From Bedellia somnulentella (taxonomy: Eukaryota > Arthropoda > Insecta > Lepidoptera > Bedelliidae), in the NCBI GenBank assembly GCA_963576735.1, contig OY755198.1:7068001-7132000 (forward strand): 64,000 nt of DNA. Direction: 5' to 3'. The notes under the pieces are model-generated. The model worked only from the letters and a program-made list of their open reading frames with translations, was not told the origin of the DNA and did not search any database. Below are positions 21,180-32,759 of this stretch, piece by piece. Positions within the stretch are counted from its first letter, which is position 1, and the number at the start of each line of letters is the position of its first letter. The translations under genes were made by a program, and so were the position numbers.

Positions 21180-21394
21180 TAGACTAGCTTCTTGGTCCGG
21201 AGGTTGTGGGTTCGATCCCCGCTGAAGGCATCATTTATTTTATGAGCATGATTGATTGTTTCTTAGTCTTGGGTGTTATTTATATGTGTATTATATAATA
21301 TTAAATATATCGTTGAGTTAATACCTATAATACAAGTCTTACTTAGTTTGGGGCTAACTTGATCTGTGTATAATATGTCCGTATATATTTATTT
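21180..21394 (+). mobile_element. SINE-C, continuous copy
   Basis: GGTTCGATCCCCGCTGAAGG, TGGGTGTTATTTATATGTG, ATATCGTTGAGTTAATACC and CTTGATCTGTGTATAATATG in one run, giving the family's normal order. Confidence 0.85.
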
Positions 21395-21395
21395 A

Positions 21396-21485
21396 TCAAC
21401 TTCCAAATGTGGCTGAGGAGTTTCTAACTCTGAAGCCCTGGCTACCCCTTTTTGGGATTTCTAGCCGTGAGTATGTATGTATGTC
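21396..21485 (+). mobile_element. SINE-A 3' fragment on a SINE-C tail
   Basis: Starts at TCAACTTCCAAATGTGGCTG immediately after the SINE-C ATTTATTT tail. Confidence 0.8.
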
Positions 21486-21720
21486 TAAAGAAAGAAAGAA
21501 AGAAGAAAGAAAGAAAAACATTTATTCATTGCTAAGCTTGGGTAAACAATACATGAAACATAACAACAAAATAATATTAAGGTTGGTTTTACAACAAAAG
21601 AAAAAAAAAATAATAATATATAAGTTAACAAAAATCTCAAAATAAAACATGAGTTATAAAATAATAAAAAAACAAACATAAATAAAAACGAACCAAAATA
21701 TATGATGAAGGAGATAAAGA
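21486..21720 (-). mobile_element. Probable LINE 3' tail
   Basis: Starts with (GAAA)n and then A-rich sequence, as expected for a LINE end of the 47.1-kb type on the minus strand. No coding seen. Confidence 0.4.
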
Positions 21721-21748
21721 AGAATGTGGTAAGGAAAAATGCCGTGCC

Positions 21749-22118
21749 GTGACCGTGATAGCCCAGTGGGTAGAACACTCGGTTATCGTGCAAACGACTA
21801 GTGTTCAAATCCTGGGTCGGGCCTACACCAATTTGTCTTTTCTAAAGACATATGTGTGGTTAACTTATCATGGTTGTTAACGGTGAGGGAAAACATCGTG
21901 AGGAAACCCACATGGCTGAGTTGTACTTAGTCATGTGACAGTGTATTCGTACAAAACGGCGATAGGCCTGCCCCCTATTACGTGAGTACACTGTCCATGC
22001 AAAACGTGGGTACTCTGAACACCAGGTGACAAAGTCACGTGATGTTCAGAAGTATTAGTACCTCTGCCAACCCCTTCGGGGATATTCGTCGTGAAAGTTT
22101 ATGTTATGTTATGTTATG
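21749..22118 (+). mobile_element. SINE-B, full length
   Basis: Head ACCGTGATAGCCCAGTGGG, B-box region GTTCAAATCCTGGGTCGGGC, tail ATGTT repeats. Flanked by GGTAAGGAAAA / GGTAAGGGAAA, a plausible target duplication. Confidence 0.92.
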
Positions 22119-22300
22119 GTAAGGGAAAGTCACAGTTTTGGTAATGAGGGAAAATATCGCTAAGCCGAAAGGCTAAATCACGTAGGATTTATCGTCGCAG
22201 TACGCTAAGGCTTCAACATGGCTTTTAGTACAGCCTTTTGCTCATTCGGTAAGTTTTAAGGATTTTGTTTAATTTTCTTGTATTTCTTGTATGTTTCTTT

Positions 22301-22545
22301 GCTGTGTAGTGTCGGCTTAGAATAGCACTACCCCATTTCTTCCGGTGGGTGTACGTAAGAGGCGACAATCGGTATTGGGATTTTTGGGCGATGCGGTTGG
22401 AGACCCATCACCAACAACCTTTATTTTACCATCTTTTCCCCACTCAACTTTTCAAACGTGGCTGAGGAATTTCGAATTCCTTAGCTCTGGCTACCTCTTT
22501 CTTGGAATTTACAGCCGTGAGTATATGTATGTATGTATGTACTTG
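22301..22545 (+). mobile_element. SINE-A, near full length
   Basis: Lacks only the GGCTTTTAAGG step; tail (TATG)n. Confidence 0.9.
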
Positions 22546-22632
22546 TATGTATTTGGACTGTATGAATGTTAACGGTAAATGTTTGTTTTTTATTTGTATA
22601 AATATATACGCTACATAGAGCATCATGTTTTT

Positions 22633-22822
22633 AATGTTGTCAGACTAACTGGTGCTGGCTGAAAACCAGCGTGCAGCAGCTGACGTGTCCTGCGAGACAC
22701 GCGGCTGAGGCACATATGCTGAGCCAGAACCAATTTGGCAATATGATATTTGTATGATTTTTTATTGTAATTTTTATTTTGTTTTTGCCAAATAAATTAT
22801 TTTTCTTCTTCTTCTTTCTTCT
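22633..22822 (+). mobile_element. LINE 3' UTR fragment with (TTC)n tail
   Basis: GCTGGCTGAAAACCAGCGTG, CTGCGAGACACGCGGCTGAG and TTGTTTTTGCCAAATAAATT before TTC repeats. Untranslated end of a LINE; clade not assigned. Confidence 0.55.
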
Positions 22823-23069
22823 ATATACTCACCACCATAAATCCTAAAAAGATGTAGCTAGAGCTTCTAAACTAGGACTTCTCAGCCACATTTAGAAGTT
22901 GATACCACTATCAACTTCCAAATGTCTGCCGCGATGGTAGAAATCAAGTGGTGTGATGGGTCTCCAAACACATCACCCAAAAATCACTTAAAAAGCCCCA
23001 ATACCCTTAGTCGCCTCTTACTACCTACGCCAAGAAATGGGTATCGTTATTCTAAGCCAACACTACTTA
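22823..23069 (-). mobile_element. SINE-A, old subtype
   Basis: Full span from the ACTCACCACCATAAATCC end to AAGCCAACACTACT, with a small internal duplication of the AACTTCCAAATG region. Confidence 0.8.
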
Positions 23070-23559
23070 ATTTTATTCTACAGCTGAATTGAGGTGAAGT
23101 ACTGAGATAGAATACAGTAGTTGTATAACTTCACTGGTACTGGACATAGAGGTGAGTGCGTTCGGAATCAACTTTGTTTTTTGGAAGAAGTTGTAACTTA
23201 TGTGAATATAACCTTTTGCTGTTGGAGGGCACAACATCTCAAAATTTTAATATTATTACTTTTGTTATTTGTTTTATTTTTTACATGAAACTACATATCA
23301 TTTAACTATAGACAAGAAAATAACAAATAATAAATAAAAAAAACCATAAACAGAAACACATTAGTAAAAAATCATTTTTGTTTACCATATTTTTGTGAGT
23401 ACTCTCTCCTGTTATTTAGTAGCTTCATGTGATATCTATTTTTGTTTTTTTTGCCATTTATGTTATTCATAAAAAAATGTGTTTATACTGGTTATCTATA
23501 GCTTTTTCCCTTTTTTGTATTATTACTTGTGTGTATATTGTTAATTTTTGTGCCTTTAA
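23070..23559. other. AT-rich, no gene seen
   Basis: No long frame; ends at the Helitron insertion point. Confidence 0.5.
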
Positions 23560-23678
23560 TCTATACTTATAATAAATCTGTAGAGAGGTCAATTCTGTAC
23601 ATGAAATATATTTTCAAAATAACTATCAGGTGGTGATTAGGGATCGATACTGATGCCAAAAATGCAATCAGTAAAATT

Positions 23679-23736
<58 letters not shown>

Positions 23737-24565
23737 GGTTTGTATGTTCCTTATGGAAACAAAAACTACTTGACGGATTTTAACGAAACTTTGTACAATT
23801 ATTCTTCATACTCCTGCGCAGGTTTTTGTATACTTTCCAGCAGAGAAGTAAAGGGGAATTTTGGGAAATTTTGGGAAAACGGGAGAAGTTACTCCATTTT
23901 TTAAGCTTCCGTCGCGTGTGCAGCCTTAATGGTTAAACTTACATAGAAATCATGCGTGGCGGAAATATTTTTCATAAAATTATCTAAAAAAAATCCTCAA
24001 CAGTATATGTCTATCTTTCACGGTTGACTCACAATAACACGTGTAATTCCTGATAGCTTAGCAGTTCGGAACATTCTGATTGTATTTGTTTACTCTTATG
24101 TTTGTAAACCTCTCACTCATCCCTAATTTAAATAAGGTAACATTATTACCTATTCAATAAAAAAAGAATCATAGAAATCGGTAGACAAACACCGAAATTA
24201 TACATAAAATAAGCCATCGCGCCCGTGATCGAAACCAAATCTTTACTAATTTACATATAACATACTAGATGGCGCCAGTAGTTGCATCCTATATAACGTA
24301 ATGATTTATTTTTTAAATTGTTATAAATACTTCATGGCGTTTTATTCCAAAATTTGCTATTAAACGGAAATACTGAACCGTTCATTAAAGCGCATTCAAA
24401 ATCACCAAACTACACTGTTAAGGGAGTGCTATAAATTTAATAAATTGAAAACATTACGCTGAATTTCACAATGCTTGAGTAGTGACTGAAGAAAGAAACC
24501 TCAGATATATAAAAAAACAACGCTACCCGTGCCGCTACCCGTGCGAAGCTGGGACGATCCACTAG
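23560..24565 (+). mobile_element. Helitron-D, full length
   Basis: 1,006 bp from TCTATACTTATAATAAATCT to CCACTAG, placed between A and T. It has (GTCT)n at about 23683-23737, a conserved interior and the 3' hairpin region CCCGTGCGAAGCTGGG. This is the best reference for the family in the window. There is no Rep or helicase. Confidence 0.88.
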
Positions 24566-24649
24566 TAGCAAATAAATAACTTTTCTTTCTTTCTTTCTAT
24601 ATTGAACCCAATTCAGTATCGTGTAATTTTTTCTTTACGCACATATACT

Positions 24650-24845
24650 AAAGCCTAAGGGTATGGGGCTTTTTTAGAGGTTTTTGGGCGATGCGGTTGG
24701 AGACCCATCACCAAAGATACTTTTCTTAGATACTCATCTTGTCCACTATCAACCTCCAAATGCGGCTGAAGAGTTACTGGCTCTGAAGTTCGGGCTATCC
24801 CTTTTTGGGATTTGTGGCCGTGAGTATATGTATGTATGTATGTAT
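24650..24845 (+). mobile_element. SINE-A, 5'-truncated, old subtype
   Basis: Starts at AAGGGTATGGGGCTTTTTTA; carries the TTTTTGGGATTTGTGGCCG variant of the 3' end. Confidence 0.85.
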
Positions 24846-24904
24846 TCTAAAGCCATTAGTACCCATTGGGATAGCTAGAGTCGATCATTCATCTTTCCGT
24901 ACAT

Positions 24905-25195
24905 AGATATATAAATACATAGTTCCTATTGGGGTAGGCAGAGACTATCGACCGCCACTTTATACGATCCTGGCCAAGATCACGAGTTTCCTTTTGTGTA
25001 TTCATTACGTGATTTTTTATTTGATTTAAACTTGTCAAACGTGGTCATCTTTTCTTGATATTACTATCCACATTTGGTCTACATAATAATGTATGTCGTT
25101 CACCAATTTACTTTCATCCATTCTCCCTTTATAGCCTTTCGTACTGCATCTTATACGAATCATACTACTATTTCTCATACTCATTGGAATTAAAT
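24905..25195 (-). pseudogene. RTE LINE fragment, badly decayed
   Basis: GGTAGGCAGAGACTATCGAC at the 3' end and the CACCAATTTACTTTCATCC segment further in, with the middle replaced. Confidence 0.6.
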
Positions 25196-25690
25196 AAGTA
25201 AATAATTAAATATATACCCATATTTTACACAGATGAAGCTAGCCTCAAGAAAAGTACAATGGAAGGGATACTTACTTTAATTTAATATGTATATACTATA
25301 AAACATCCTATTAAATACATATAAATACTATCTAATATAAGAAACACACTTAGGTGTAAATACTTAGGTATTTAAACTTATAATGAATGCTTTCATACTT
25401 TCCAATCTATGTAATTTGCAACAATATAAACTTAGCCTTATCGTTTATATAAAACTCACGTGTCACAGTGTTGGTCACCAAACTCCTCCAAAACCTTAAC
25501 CTAACTCCTTCTAAACGGTATATCCGACCTCAACCAAATTTTGCGCTTTAGTCAAAGGCATCAAGGACCAGGTTGTGCCAGATTTTTGGCATAAATGTTA
25601 CCATTGAGGAATGATCATTCTTTAAAGTTTCCCATGTAAATCTATGGAAAACTATTGTAAACAGATCTGCTATCTCTTTAATTTTCTTCA
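25196..25690. other. No recognisable feature
   Basis: AT-rich, no long frame. Confidence 0.5.
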
Positions 25691-25726
25691 TCTAAGTTAT
25701 ATTGCCCTCCTAGTGTACAAATACTT

Positions 25727-26035
25727 CGGACGCCAGCCTTTTTGAGCACACTCTCAATTTGGTCCAAGTGTGTTCTCCGTGGTCGTCCTCTACTAACATT
25801 ACCATCCACACTAGCTCTATAGATCCCTTTTACCAATTTTCTATCATCAAAAAATGTGCTCAAAAAGGCTGGCGTCCGAAGTATGAAGAATAAAAGAGCA
25901 TGTATGAAAAGATTGAAGGGTGTAAACGAAGCTAAAGAGGTTTGTCAGGATCGTACGAAGTGGCGATCGATAGTCTCTGCCTACCCCAACGGGAATTAAT
26001 GGCGTGAGTATGTATGTATGTATGTATGTAGTTCA
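25727..26035. pseudogene. RTE LINE 3' end with inverted 5' part
   Basis: The minus strand of 25727-25858 encodes KLVKGIYRASVDGNVSRGRP...VLKKAGVRS. The plus strand of 25856-26035 starts again at TGTGCTCAAAAAGGCTGGCG and runs to the (TATG)n end. The two arms point away from each other and share about 30 bp of element sequence, as expected from twin priming. Confidence 0.8.
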
Positions 26036-26433
26036 AAAATACTTGGACAATGTAATCCGGATGCGGCATAAATTTCCGAACGCACCCAAAACGACCAATG
26101 AATTTAATTTTCGATCTAAATACAATATGCATCGTTTCTGTAATCTTACAAAAATATCCAAAACGAAACCTGCTATTTTGACCTTTAATTCTAAGCAATA
26201 GATGTTATACAATGTGCACAATAAAGTTGGTAGGGCACTGTTTGCGTCATGCCAGTAAATCATTCGAAATTTAGATTTTCTTGAATATTATTCAAAAGAG
26301 TCTTTCTGAAAGTTTTTGCCACGATGTGTTGGTATCGATTCAGGTGATTCAGTTATTCATGAGTTAATAACGATCCGAGAAAATGTTTCTTGGGGGATGG
26401 CAGTGGTGATAGTGCTTCTTTTTATTTATTACA
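26036..26433. other. No recognisable feature
   Basis: Short frames on both strands but no resemblance to a known protein. Confidence 0.5.
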
Positions 26434-26560
26434 TACATACAGACACTTACGAGCTAAGGATTTAGAAATTCCTCAGCCACTTTTAGAAAGTTCAGTGAGG
26501 AAAAGAGGGTAAAATAAAGGTTGTTAGCGATGGTTCTCGAAACGCATCGCCCAAATGCCA
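26434..26560 (-). mobile_element. SINE-A, 5'-truncated and deleted
   Basis: Tail, then AGCTAAGGATTTAGAAATTC, lacking the GGGGTAGCC block; ends at CATCGCCCAAATGCC. Confidence 0.7.
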
Positions 26561-26621
26561 GTAAGACACCTATGTACATATAATTATAAATGCAGACAGA
26601 GATTTTAAACCGTCACAAACT

Positions 26622-27025
26622 CAAACGTTCCTGCCGTATATTCCTGGAGGGGTAGGCAGAGGTACTAATACATTTGAATATCACGTGACATTGTAACCTG
26701 GTGTTCAGACCCCCTACGTTTTGCTTGTACAGTGTACTCACATGATAGGGGGCAGGCCTATCGCCGTTTTGTACGAATACACTGTCACATTAATAAATAC
26801 AAGTTTTTAATGTGCAGTTAAGAGTTTTCTATTCTATTCTACAACTTATCCATGTGGGTTTCCTCACAATGTTCTCCCTCACCGTTAACGACCATGATAA
26901 ATTAACCACATAAACGAGTATATATGCCTTCTGAAAAACCAAATTGGTGTAGGTCTGACCCCGGTTTTGAACCTTCGCCCGTCTCCATGACGGACGGAAG
27001 TTCTTATCCATTTAGCTATCACGTC
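26622..27025 (-). mobile_element. SINE-B with a short insertion
   Basis: Near full length; about 50 extra bases (near 26790-26845, including TTCTATTCTATTCT) split the GACTAAGTACAACTC segment. Confidence 0.8.
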
Positions 27026-27028
27026 GAT

Positions 27029-27146
27029 GTTATTTATAAGTGTGTTATGTCATGTTAAATATATCGTTGAGTTAATATCCCATACAGCAAGTCTTACTTA
27101 GTTTGGGGCTAACTTGATCTGTGTATAATATGTCCGTATATATTTA
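27029..27146 (+). mobile_element. SINE-C, 5'-truncated
   Basis: From GTTATTTATAAGTGTG to CCGTATATATTT; a SINE-A begins at its tail. Confidence 0.8.
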
Positions 27147-27319
27147 CATACATACATATAGTCACGGCTGTAAATCCCTAGAAGTGGTAGCCAGAGCTAA
27201 GGAATTAGAAATTCCTCAGCCACTTTTGGAGAGTTGAGTGGGGAAAAGATGGTGAGATAAAGGTTGTTGGTGATGGGTCTCCGACCGCATCGCCCAAAAA
27301 TCCCTTAAAAGTCCCAATA
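27147..27319 (-). mobile_element. SINE-A, 5'-truncated
   Basis: Tail and body to AAAAGTCCCAATAC; sits on the SINE-C tail. Confidence 0.85.
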
Positions 27320-27576
27320 CATAATACAAATAATTTATTTATTTATTTAAAGTATAAATGTAGATAGAGATGAAGCTTTTTAGTAACTGAACGTTTTTAA
27401 GCATATTCAAAATGAATTGGGTCAACTTAAAACCCGTGTTTTTTTTTGGTGGTTCATTTTTTGCTACAATACGGATGATGGATAATTCCTGAATTCATTA
27501 CGCACACGGCCAAATTTTTTATACCGTCTACAAGCCCAGAATACATTATTTTTTTGTGTGCTTCTTTGTTATATTT

Positions 27577-28453
27577 TACATACATACATATACTCACGGC
27601 TATAGATCCGTAAAAAAAGCGGCCAAGAGCGAGATGGACTCGCTAATGAAGGGTTCCGTAGCAGCACTAGCAGCAGGTAGGTAACACAGTAATATACAAG
27701 TTTAAAATGTTTAGTTTAAAATGTTATTTACTTTTCAATGATTTACAATAAGAAAACAATGGTTCACGTTTTATGCGTAAGGCCTGTGATAGTAAAATTA
27801 TTGTTACATATTTCAGTGAAATTAATAAATTAGGTAAGTAATTTGATTTATGACGTTTAAAAATAGAACTACTGGCTAGATCTCATTCAAACCAATTTTC
27901 GTTAGTAGTTTGTATAGTAATACACATCATATATTTTTTTTCAGTTTTATCATGCCCATATTTTAGAAGTTACGGGGGGGACACACACATTTTACCACTT
28001 TGGAAAAGTCTCTCGCGCAAACTATTCAGTTTTGAAAAAAAATATATAAGAAACCTCAACATCATTTTCAAATACCTTTTGATAGATACCCCACACGTAT
28101 AGGTTTGATAAAAAAAAAAATTTTGAGTTTCAGTTCTATGTATGGGGAACCCTAAAAATTTTGGTTTTTTTTTCAGATTTTATTTTAAAATCTTAATGCG
28201 GTTTAATGCACCAATTTCCAATAATGTAGTTCTTATAGTTCCGTAATAAACTGGCTTTGACATACGGACGGACGGACGGACGGACAGACAGACAGACATG
28301 ACGAATCTATAAGGGTCCCGTTTTTGCCATTTGGCTACGGAACCCTAAAGAGTAGCCAGAGCTTTGGAATGCGAAATTCTTCAGCCACTTTTGGAAGTTA
28401 AGTGGAGGAAAAGATGATGCTATTCTAAGCCGATACTACACAGCTATCATTGT
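27577..28453 (-). mobile_element. SINE-A split by MITE-M
   Basis: 27577-27612 (tail, GGCTATAGATCC) and 28347-28453 (GTAGCCAGAGCTTTGG to CCGATACTACACAGC) form one copy. Confidence 0.75.
27613..28346. mobile_element. MITE-M / AGGGTTCCGTAG element
   Basis: AGGGTTCCGTAG near the left and CTACGGAACCCT at the right are inverted. (GGAC)n and (AGAC)n tracts precede ATGACGAATCTATAAGGGTC. This type is common in arthropod genomes as I recall. No coding frame. Confidence 0.65.
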
Positions 28454-28543
28454 TAATGAAGCTGTTTCATTATTTCGCCATTGGTTAATAACCTTAATTT
28501 CCCAAACATGAAGAAAGTGTACATTGCCTAATTTTACAAGTGG

Positions 28544-28850
28544 AAGACGTGATAGCTCAGTGGATAGAATCCCGTTTTTCGAGCAGACGACTAGTGTTCT
28601 AATCCCGGGTTAATTTATCATGGTTGTTAACGGTGAGGGAAAACATCGAGAGGAAACCCACGTACCTGAGATGTCTTAGTCATGTGACTGTGTATGCGTA
28701 CAAAACGACAATAGGCCTGCCCCCTATCCGTGAGTACATTGTGCAAGCAAAACGTTGGTACTCTGAACACCGGGTGACAATGTCACGTGATGTCCAGAAG
28801 AATTAGTACCTCTACCAACCCCTTCGAGGATAAATGGCGTGAAACTTTGA
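28544..28850 (+). mobile_element. SINE-B with deletion after the tRNA head
   Basis: GACGTGATAGCTCAGTGG and GTTCTAATCCCGGG join directly to TTAATTTATCATGG, missing about 45 bp. Confidence 0.85.
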
Positions 28851-29083
28851 GTTCGAGCTGAGTTATTAAAAGCTCTTTCTTTAAGTTTATTGTACATACT
28901 TCTATCATAAATTTGTTTGTACTAAGCAGACATGACCCACAAAGAATACACATTGAAGGACTGTTTGTTCTAAATAGCCTAATATATTCTGATACAGATA
29001 TTTTTACATTCTACATTCAGTGAATGAAAATAGTGTATTCCATTTAGAAATAAAATGTTTCTTTATCTACAGAGTGTATTTAA

Positions 29084-29447
29084 TCTTGTTCCTTATCATT
29101 TTCCAAATGCGGCTGAGGAGTTTCCAGCTCTGAAGCTCTGGCTACCCCTTTTAGGGATTGATGACCGTGAGTATATATTTGTATGTAAGTATATGTTGTT
29201 TGCTGTGTAGTATCGGCTTAGAAAAGCATTACCCCATTTCTTCCGGTGGGTGTTCGTAATAGGCGACTAACGGTATTGGGGCTTTTTAGGGGATTTTCGG
29301 GCGATGCGGTTGGAGACCCAACACCAACACCTTTATTTTACCATATTTTCCCCACGCAACTTCCAAAAGTGGCTGAGGAATTTCTCATTCCTTAGCTCTG
29401 GCTACCCCTTCTAGGGATTTACAGCCGTTAGTATATGTTAGTATGTA
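29084..29447 (+). mobile_element. Dimeric SINE-A
   Basis: A truncated old-subtype unit (to about 29192), a TTGTT linker and a full-length unit. AGTGTATTTAA flanks the whole pair at 29073-29083 and 29448-29458, so both units inserted together. The same pair, same junction, occurs in reverse at 30597. Confidence 0.85.
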
Positions 29448-29561
29448 AGTGTATTTAAGAACAATGTCTCAAGCTAAATTTTAAAAATATGCACCCATTA
29501 TTCGTTGCATGTACCCGTATGTGTAGTTGTATACCCGTAAGCACCAGATGTGCAAGGAAAC

Positions 29562-30191
29562 AATAGGCTATTTGACTGTAATAAAAATATACATTTGTTT
29601 TATTTCATTAGTCTTAATATTTCTTTTTTGGAGCAATATGTAATGATGCTAGATAAAAATACTGCATTATTTCACTAAAATCCGTCTTCTAAAATAATTT
29701 TGATGCAACTGTCACGTGACTAAAAACGACCGTGATTGGCTATTTCTGTAATGACGTAGATCGCGCATTAACATACTGTGTATCGCTTCGCTCATTGGTG
29801 TTTAACATTGAGTTATAAATAATAGTTCAATGGTGTTTAATGCGGAATTGACGTCATTTGTGCTACAGCCGCTATATTACTTCAATTGGCGTTTTCGCGG
29901 CACATTTAAATATTGCATTTTCTTTTTCGATTTTTTAATAAAATAGCTAAAATGAAGAAAGAAAAATATTTTTTTAGGGCTCCTTATAAACAAATTAATA
30001 CCGTAAGATAGTTCAAAACTTAGTCAAATGGCCTAGTATATATAGTATAATACAGTAATAATAGTCATCTTGTCCCCACTCAACTACTTCCAAAAGTGGC
30101 TGAGGAATTTCTCATTCCAAAGCTCTGGCTACCCCGTTTAGGGAATTATAGCCTTGAGTATATGTATGTATGTATGTCAAATAGCCTATTG
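29562..30191. mobile_element. MITE-H interrupted by a SINE-A
   Basis: The left end AATAGGCTATTTGAC is at 29562. The right end is duplicated as GTCAAATGGCCT near 30023 and GTCAAATAGCCT near 30176, flanking the SINE. Contains a small internal repeat around 29815-29850. Confidence 0.85.
30062..30175 (+). mobile_element. SINE-A, 5'-truncated, inside MITE-H
   Basis: Starts at ATCTTGTCCCCACTCAAC and has its own TATG tail; flanked by copies of the MITE-H end. Confidence 0.85.
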
Positions 30192-30585
30192 TATTTAAAA
30201 ATTACTTTATAAATAGCACCCATACTTATGACTAAAGATGGTTTTAATTTGTAGGACAATTTTTCTATGTATAACGTTTAATTTCAATACCTCTTTAAAT
30301 TGTTTCTATTTCTCAACATCAACTTCAACATCGCAAGCTGTCATACTCTTGTCATATTATTTATGTCTCGAATACCTTGATTCTGTGTCTTTCTTTCTAA
30401 ATATGCAAATGCAATATTCACCATCTCATAGCTTCCTCAATTCATCATCAGCATGAACATATTGTGGTTCAATGATGAATCAGCAGCAAGCAATTCTGTC
30501 AGTCATCCATGAAAATAGTAAAGAGACACACATCTAAACGACCCTCTGAAACTCCTCTAGAGTTCCCGAGCCACTCCGTTTTTTC
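30192..30585. other. No recognisable feature
   Basis: A 72-codon frame at 30238-30456 is Ser/Thr- and Tyr-rich but has no recognisable domain. Confidence 0.5.
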
Positions 30586-30596
30586 TCCGTTTACAC

Positions 30597-30953
30597 ATAC
30601 TTACATACATACATATACTCACGGCTATAAATCCCTAGATGGGGTAGCCAGAGCTAAGGAATGAGAAATTCCTCAGCCACTTTTGGAAGTTGAGTGGGGA
30701 AAAGATGGTAGAATAAAGGTTGTTGGTGATGGGTCTCCAACCGCATCGCCCAAAAATCCCTTTAAAGCCCCAATACCGTTAGTCGCCTCTTACGTACACC
30801 CACCGGAAGAAATGTGGTAGTGCTATTCTAAGCTGGCACTACACAGCAAACAACATATACTTACATACAAATATATACTCACGGTCATCAACCCCTAAAA
30901 GGGGTAGCCAGAGCTTCAGAGCTGGAAACTCCTCAGCCACATTTGGAAAATGA
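30597..30953 (-). mobile_element. Dimeric SINE-A, second copy
   Basis: Same truncated-plus-full pair as at 29084, including the linker, in the opposite orientation. Flanked by TCCGTTTACAC at 30586-30596 and 30954-30964. Confidence 0.88.
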
Positions 30954-31067
30954 TCCGTTTACACCTACAATTGATTACCTGTAATTGATTTAATAATACT
31001 AGGACATCTGTGCAGTCGATCTTAAGTTTCAAGCCGTGCTCTAAAAAAGATACCATTAACAGGGAAA

Positions 31068-31375
31068 AAGTTTTTCGGTGATGATTCCTCAATGGTAAGT
31101 TTGATCACAACCTGCGAACCTATACGACACTTACGCCCGATTTCTGAATTGAGTATTCAAGCTGAGAACGACTGAATGAGACAAAACGATACTTACGTTT
31201 TGTCTCATTCAGTTGTTAAGATTTCAATGCGACAGAAAGATACTTAAGTTGTTCTCAGCTGGAATACTCAATTCAGAAATCGGGCGTTAGCAATGTCTAC
31301 TTGATTACTGTTACAGTGGTTTAATCAGAGAAGCCGTTCCAGAGGAGTATGATCACCAAGAAGTGGCCTACCCGC
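31068..31375 (+). repeat. Family-E repeat split by MITE-F
   Basis: AGTTTTTCGGTGATGATTCC and CACAACCTGCGAACC, then after the MITE GAAGCCGTTCCAGAGGAGTA and ACCAAGAAGTGGCC. Confidence 0.65.
31134..31286. mobile_element. MITE-F, second copy
   Basis: CGCCCGATTTCTGAATTGAG and its complement at the right, flanked by TTA on both sides (31131-31133 and 31287-31289). An inner palindrome, GAATGAGACAAAACG, gives a second hairpin. The TTA target suggests a PIF/Harbinger-related origin. Confidence 0.82.
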
Positions 31376-31849
31376 GTATAAGAGCTGAGCGAGACGGAGT
31401 CAATACAATTATTGTATATTATTGGGTGGTGGTCATTAGTAAATAAAACGTCGATATCATTTTACTTTTAACATTATATTCTAATCACATTCCGATGAAT
31501 TGTCTTCCCTACATTTATCCCTTCTTGCCCGCCACTCACTCTGTAGTTCCGTCCTCCATCTTTTTCTGAATCCTCATATCCTCATATCAATACCAAAACA
31601 ATACAACATCCGTTCGAGTTAACAACTAATCAGTTGGTCTGAGATAAAATATATTATGAAAACGGTTACATATCCTCTCAAAAATACAATAACAATATGA
31701 ATCAAATTATTATCAAACCAAATTGATACACGGCTCGACTTCAGTTGGAGATATTCTATCTAAATTATTAAACAGACATTATTAGTTAGACTCATAATAT
31801 TTACTACTCTTAATACATATATATATTATATATGTTAACGGAAAAGTAT
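31376..31849. other. No recognisable feature
   Basis: AT-rich; no supported gene. Confidence 0.5.
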
Positions 31850-32005
31850 GTAATCCGTCATTGTATACAATTCCTAGTAAATGTATGTAATTTCTAAAAT
31901 CGCACGGAAATGTGTGAAATAAATTATATTATACTTACACATTACACATTTCCTAGGAAATCTATACATTTCCTAAATAGCAATCGGAAATGTAAAACAT
32001 TTAAG
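31850..32005. repeat. Cluster of ATTTCCTAGGAAAT-like motifs
   Basis: A 14-bp palindrome at 31948-31961 lies amid half-sites ACATTTCC and GGAAATGT in both orientations. A sister cluster lies at 32760-32965. Confidence 0.65.
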
Positions 32006-32051
32006 ATATTGATGGGTATGCGGGGACAGTGGGACGGGGGAGGGTATTATT

Positions 32052-32265
32052 ATCGCCGTTTTGTACGAATACACTGTCACATGACTAAGTACAACTCATT
32101 CATGTGGGTTTCCTCACGATGTTTTCACTCACCGTTAACAACCATGATAAATTAACCACACATATGTCTTTAGAAAAGACAAATTGGTAGGTCCGACCCG
32201 GGATTTGAACACTAGTCGCTTGCACGTTAACCGGTGTTCTACCCATTGAGCTATCACGTCGTCAC
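32052..32265 (-). mobile_element. SINE-B, 3'-truncated
   Basis: Covers TATCGCCGTTTTGTACGAAT to the tRNA head (GACGTGATAGCTCAATGGGT on the minus strand). Confidence 0.88.
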
Positions 32266-32284
32266 TTTTATACTGTGACATTTA

Positions 32285-32532
32285 TACATACATACATACA
32301 CTCACGGCTGTAAATCCCTACAAAGGGTAGCCACAGCTGTATAACTAGAAGTTCCTCGGCCACTTTTGGAAAGTAGAGTGGGGAAAGGATGGTAAAAATA
32401 AAGGTTGTTGGTGATGGGTCTCCAACCGCATCGCCCAAAAATCCCTTAATAGCCCCAATACCGTTAGTCGCCTCTTACGTACACCCACCGGAAGAAATGG
32501 GGTAGTGTTATTCTAAGCCGACACTACACAGC
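32285..32532 (-). mobile_element. SINE-A, full length
   Basis: Tail ACATACATACACTCACGG to head CCGACACTACACAGC; well preserved. Confidence 0.92.
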
Positions 32533-32759
32533 AAATTATAATTACTTAATTATCAAACTGATTACTTGCCAAATGAAAATATGATTTTATAAGATTAAAT
32601 ATAAGTTGATTTTGTGATACGTTAAAAGTTAATAGATAGTTGATTTTAGAAATTTGAATTAGTAAGATAATATGAACATATTTTACGGTATGACTATTAC
32701 CCGATTGTCTCAATAAGTGCTATAATTAAACAATATTATTAAAACGTGTTTAATTACAG

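Noticed and set aside
23653..23904. Short frame with SVCLSVCLSV repeats
   Set aside because: Translation of the (GTCT)n tract of Helitron-D; similar meaningless frames occur in the other copies.
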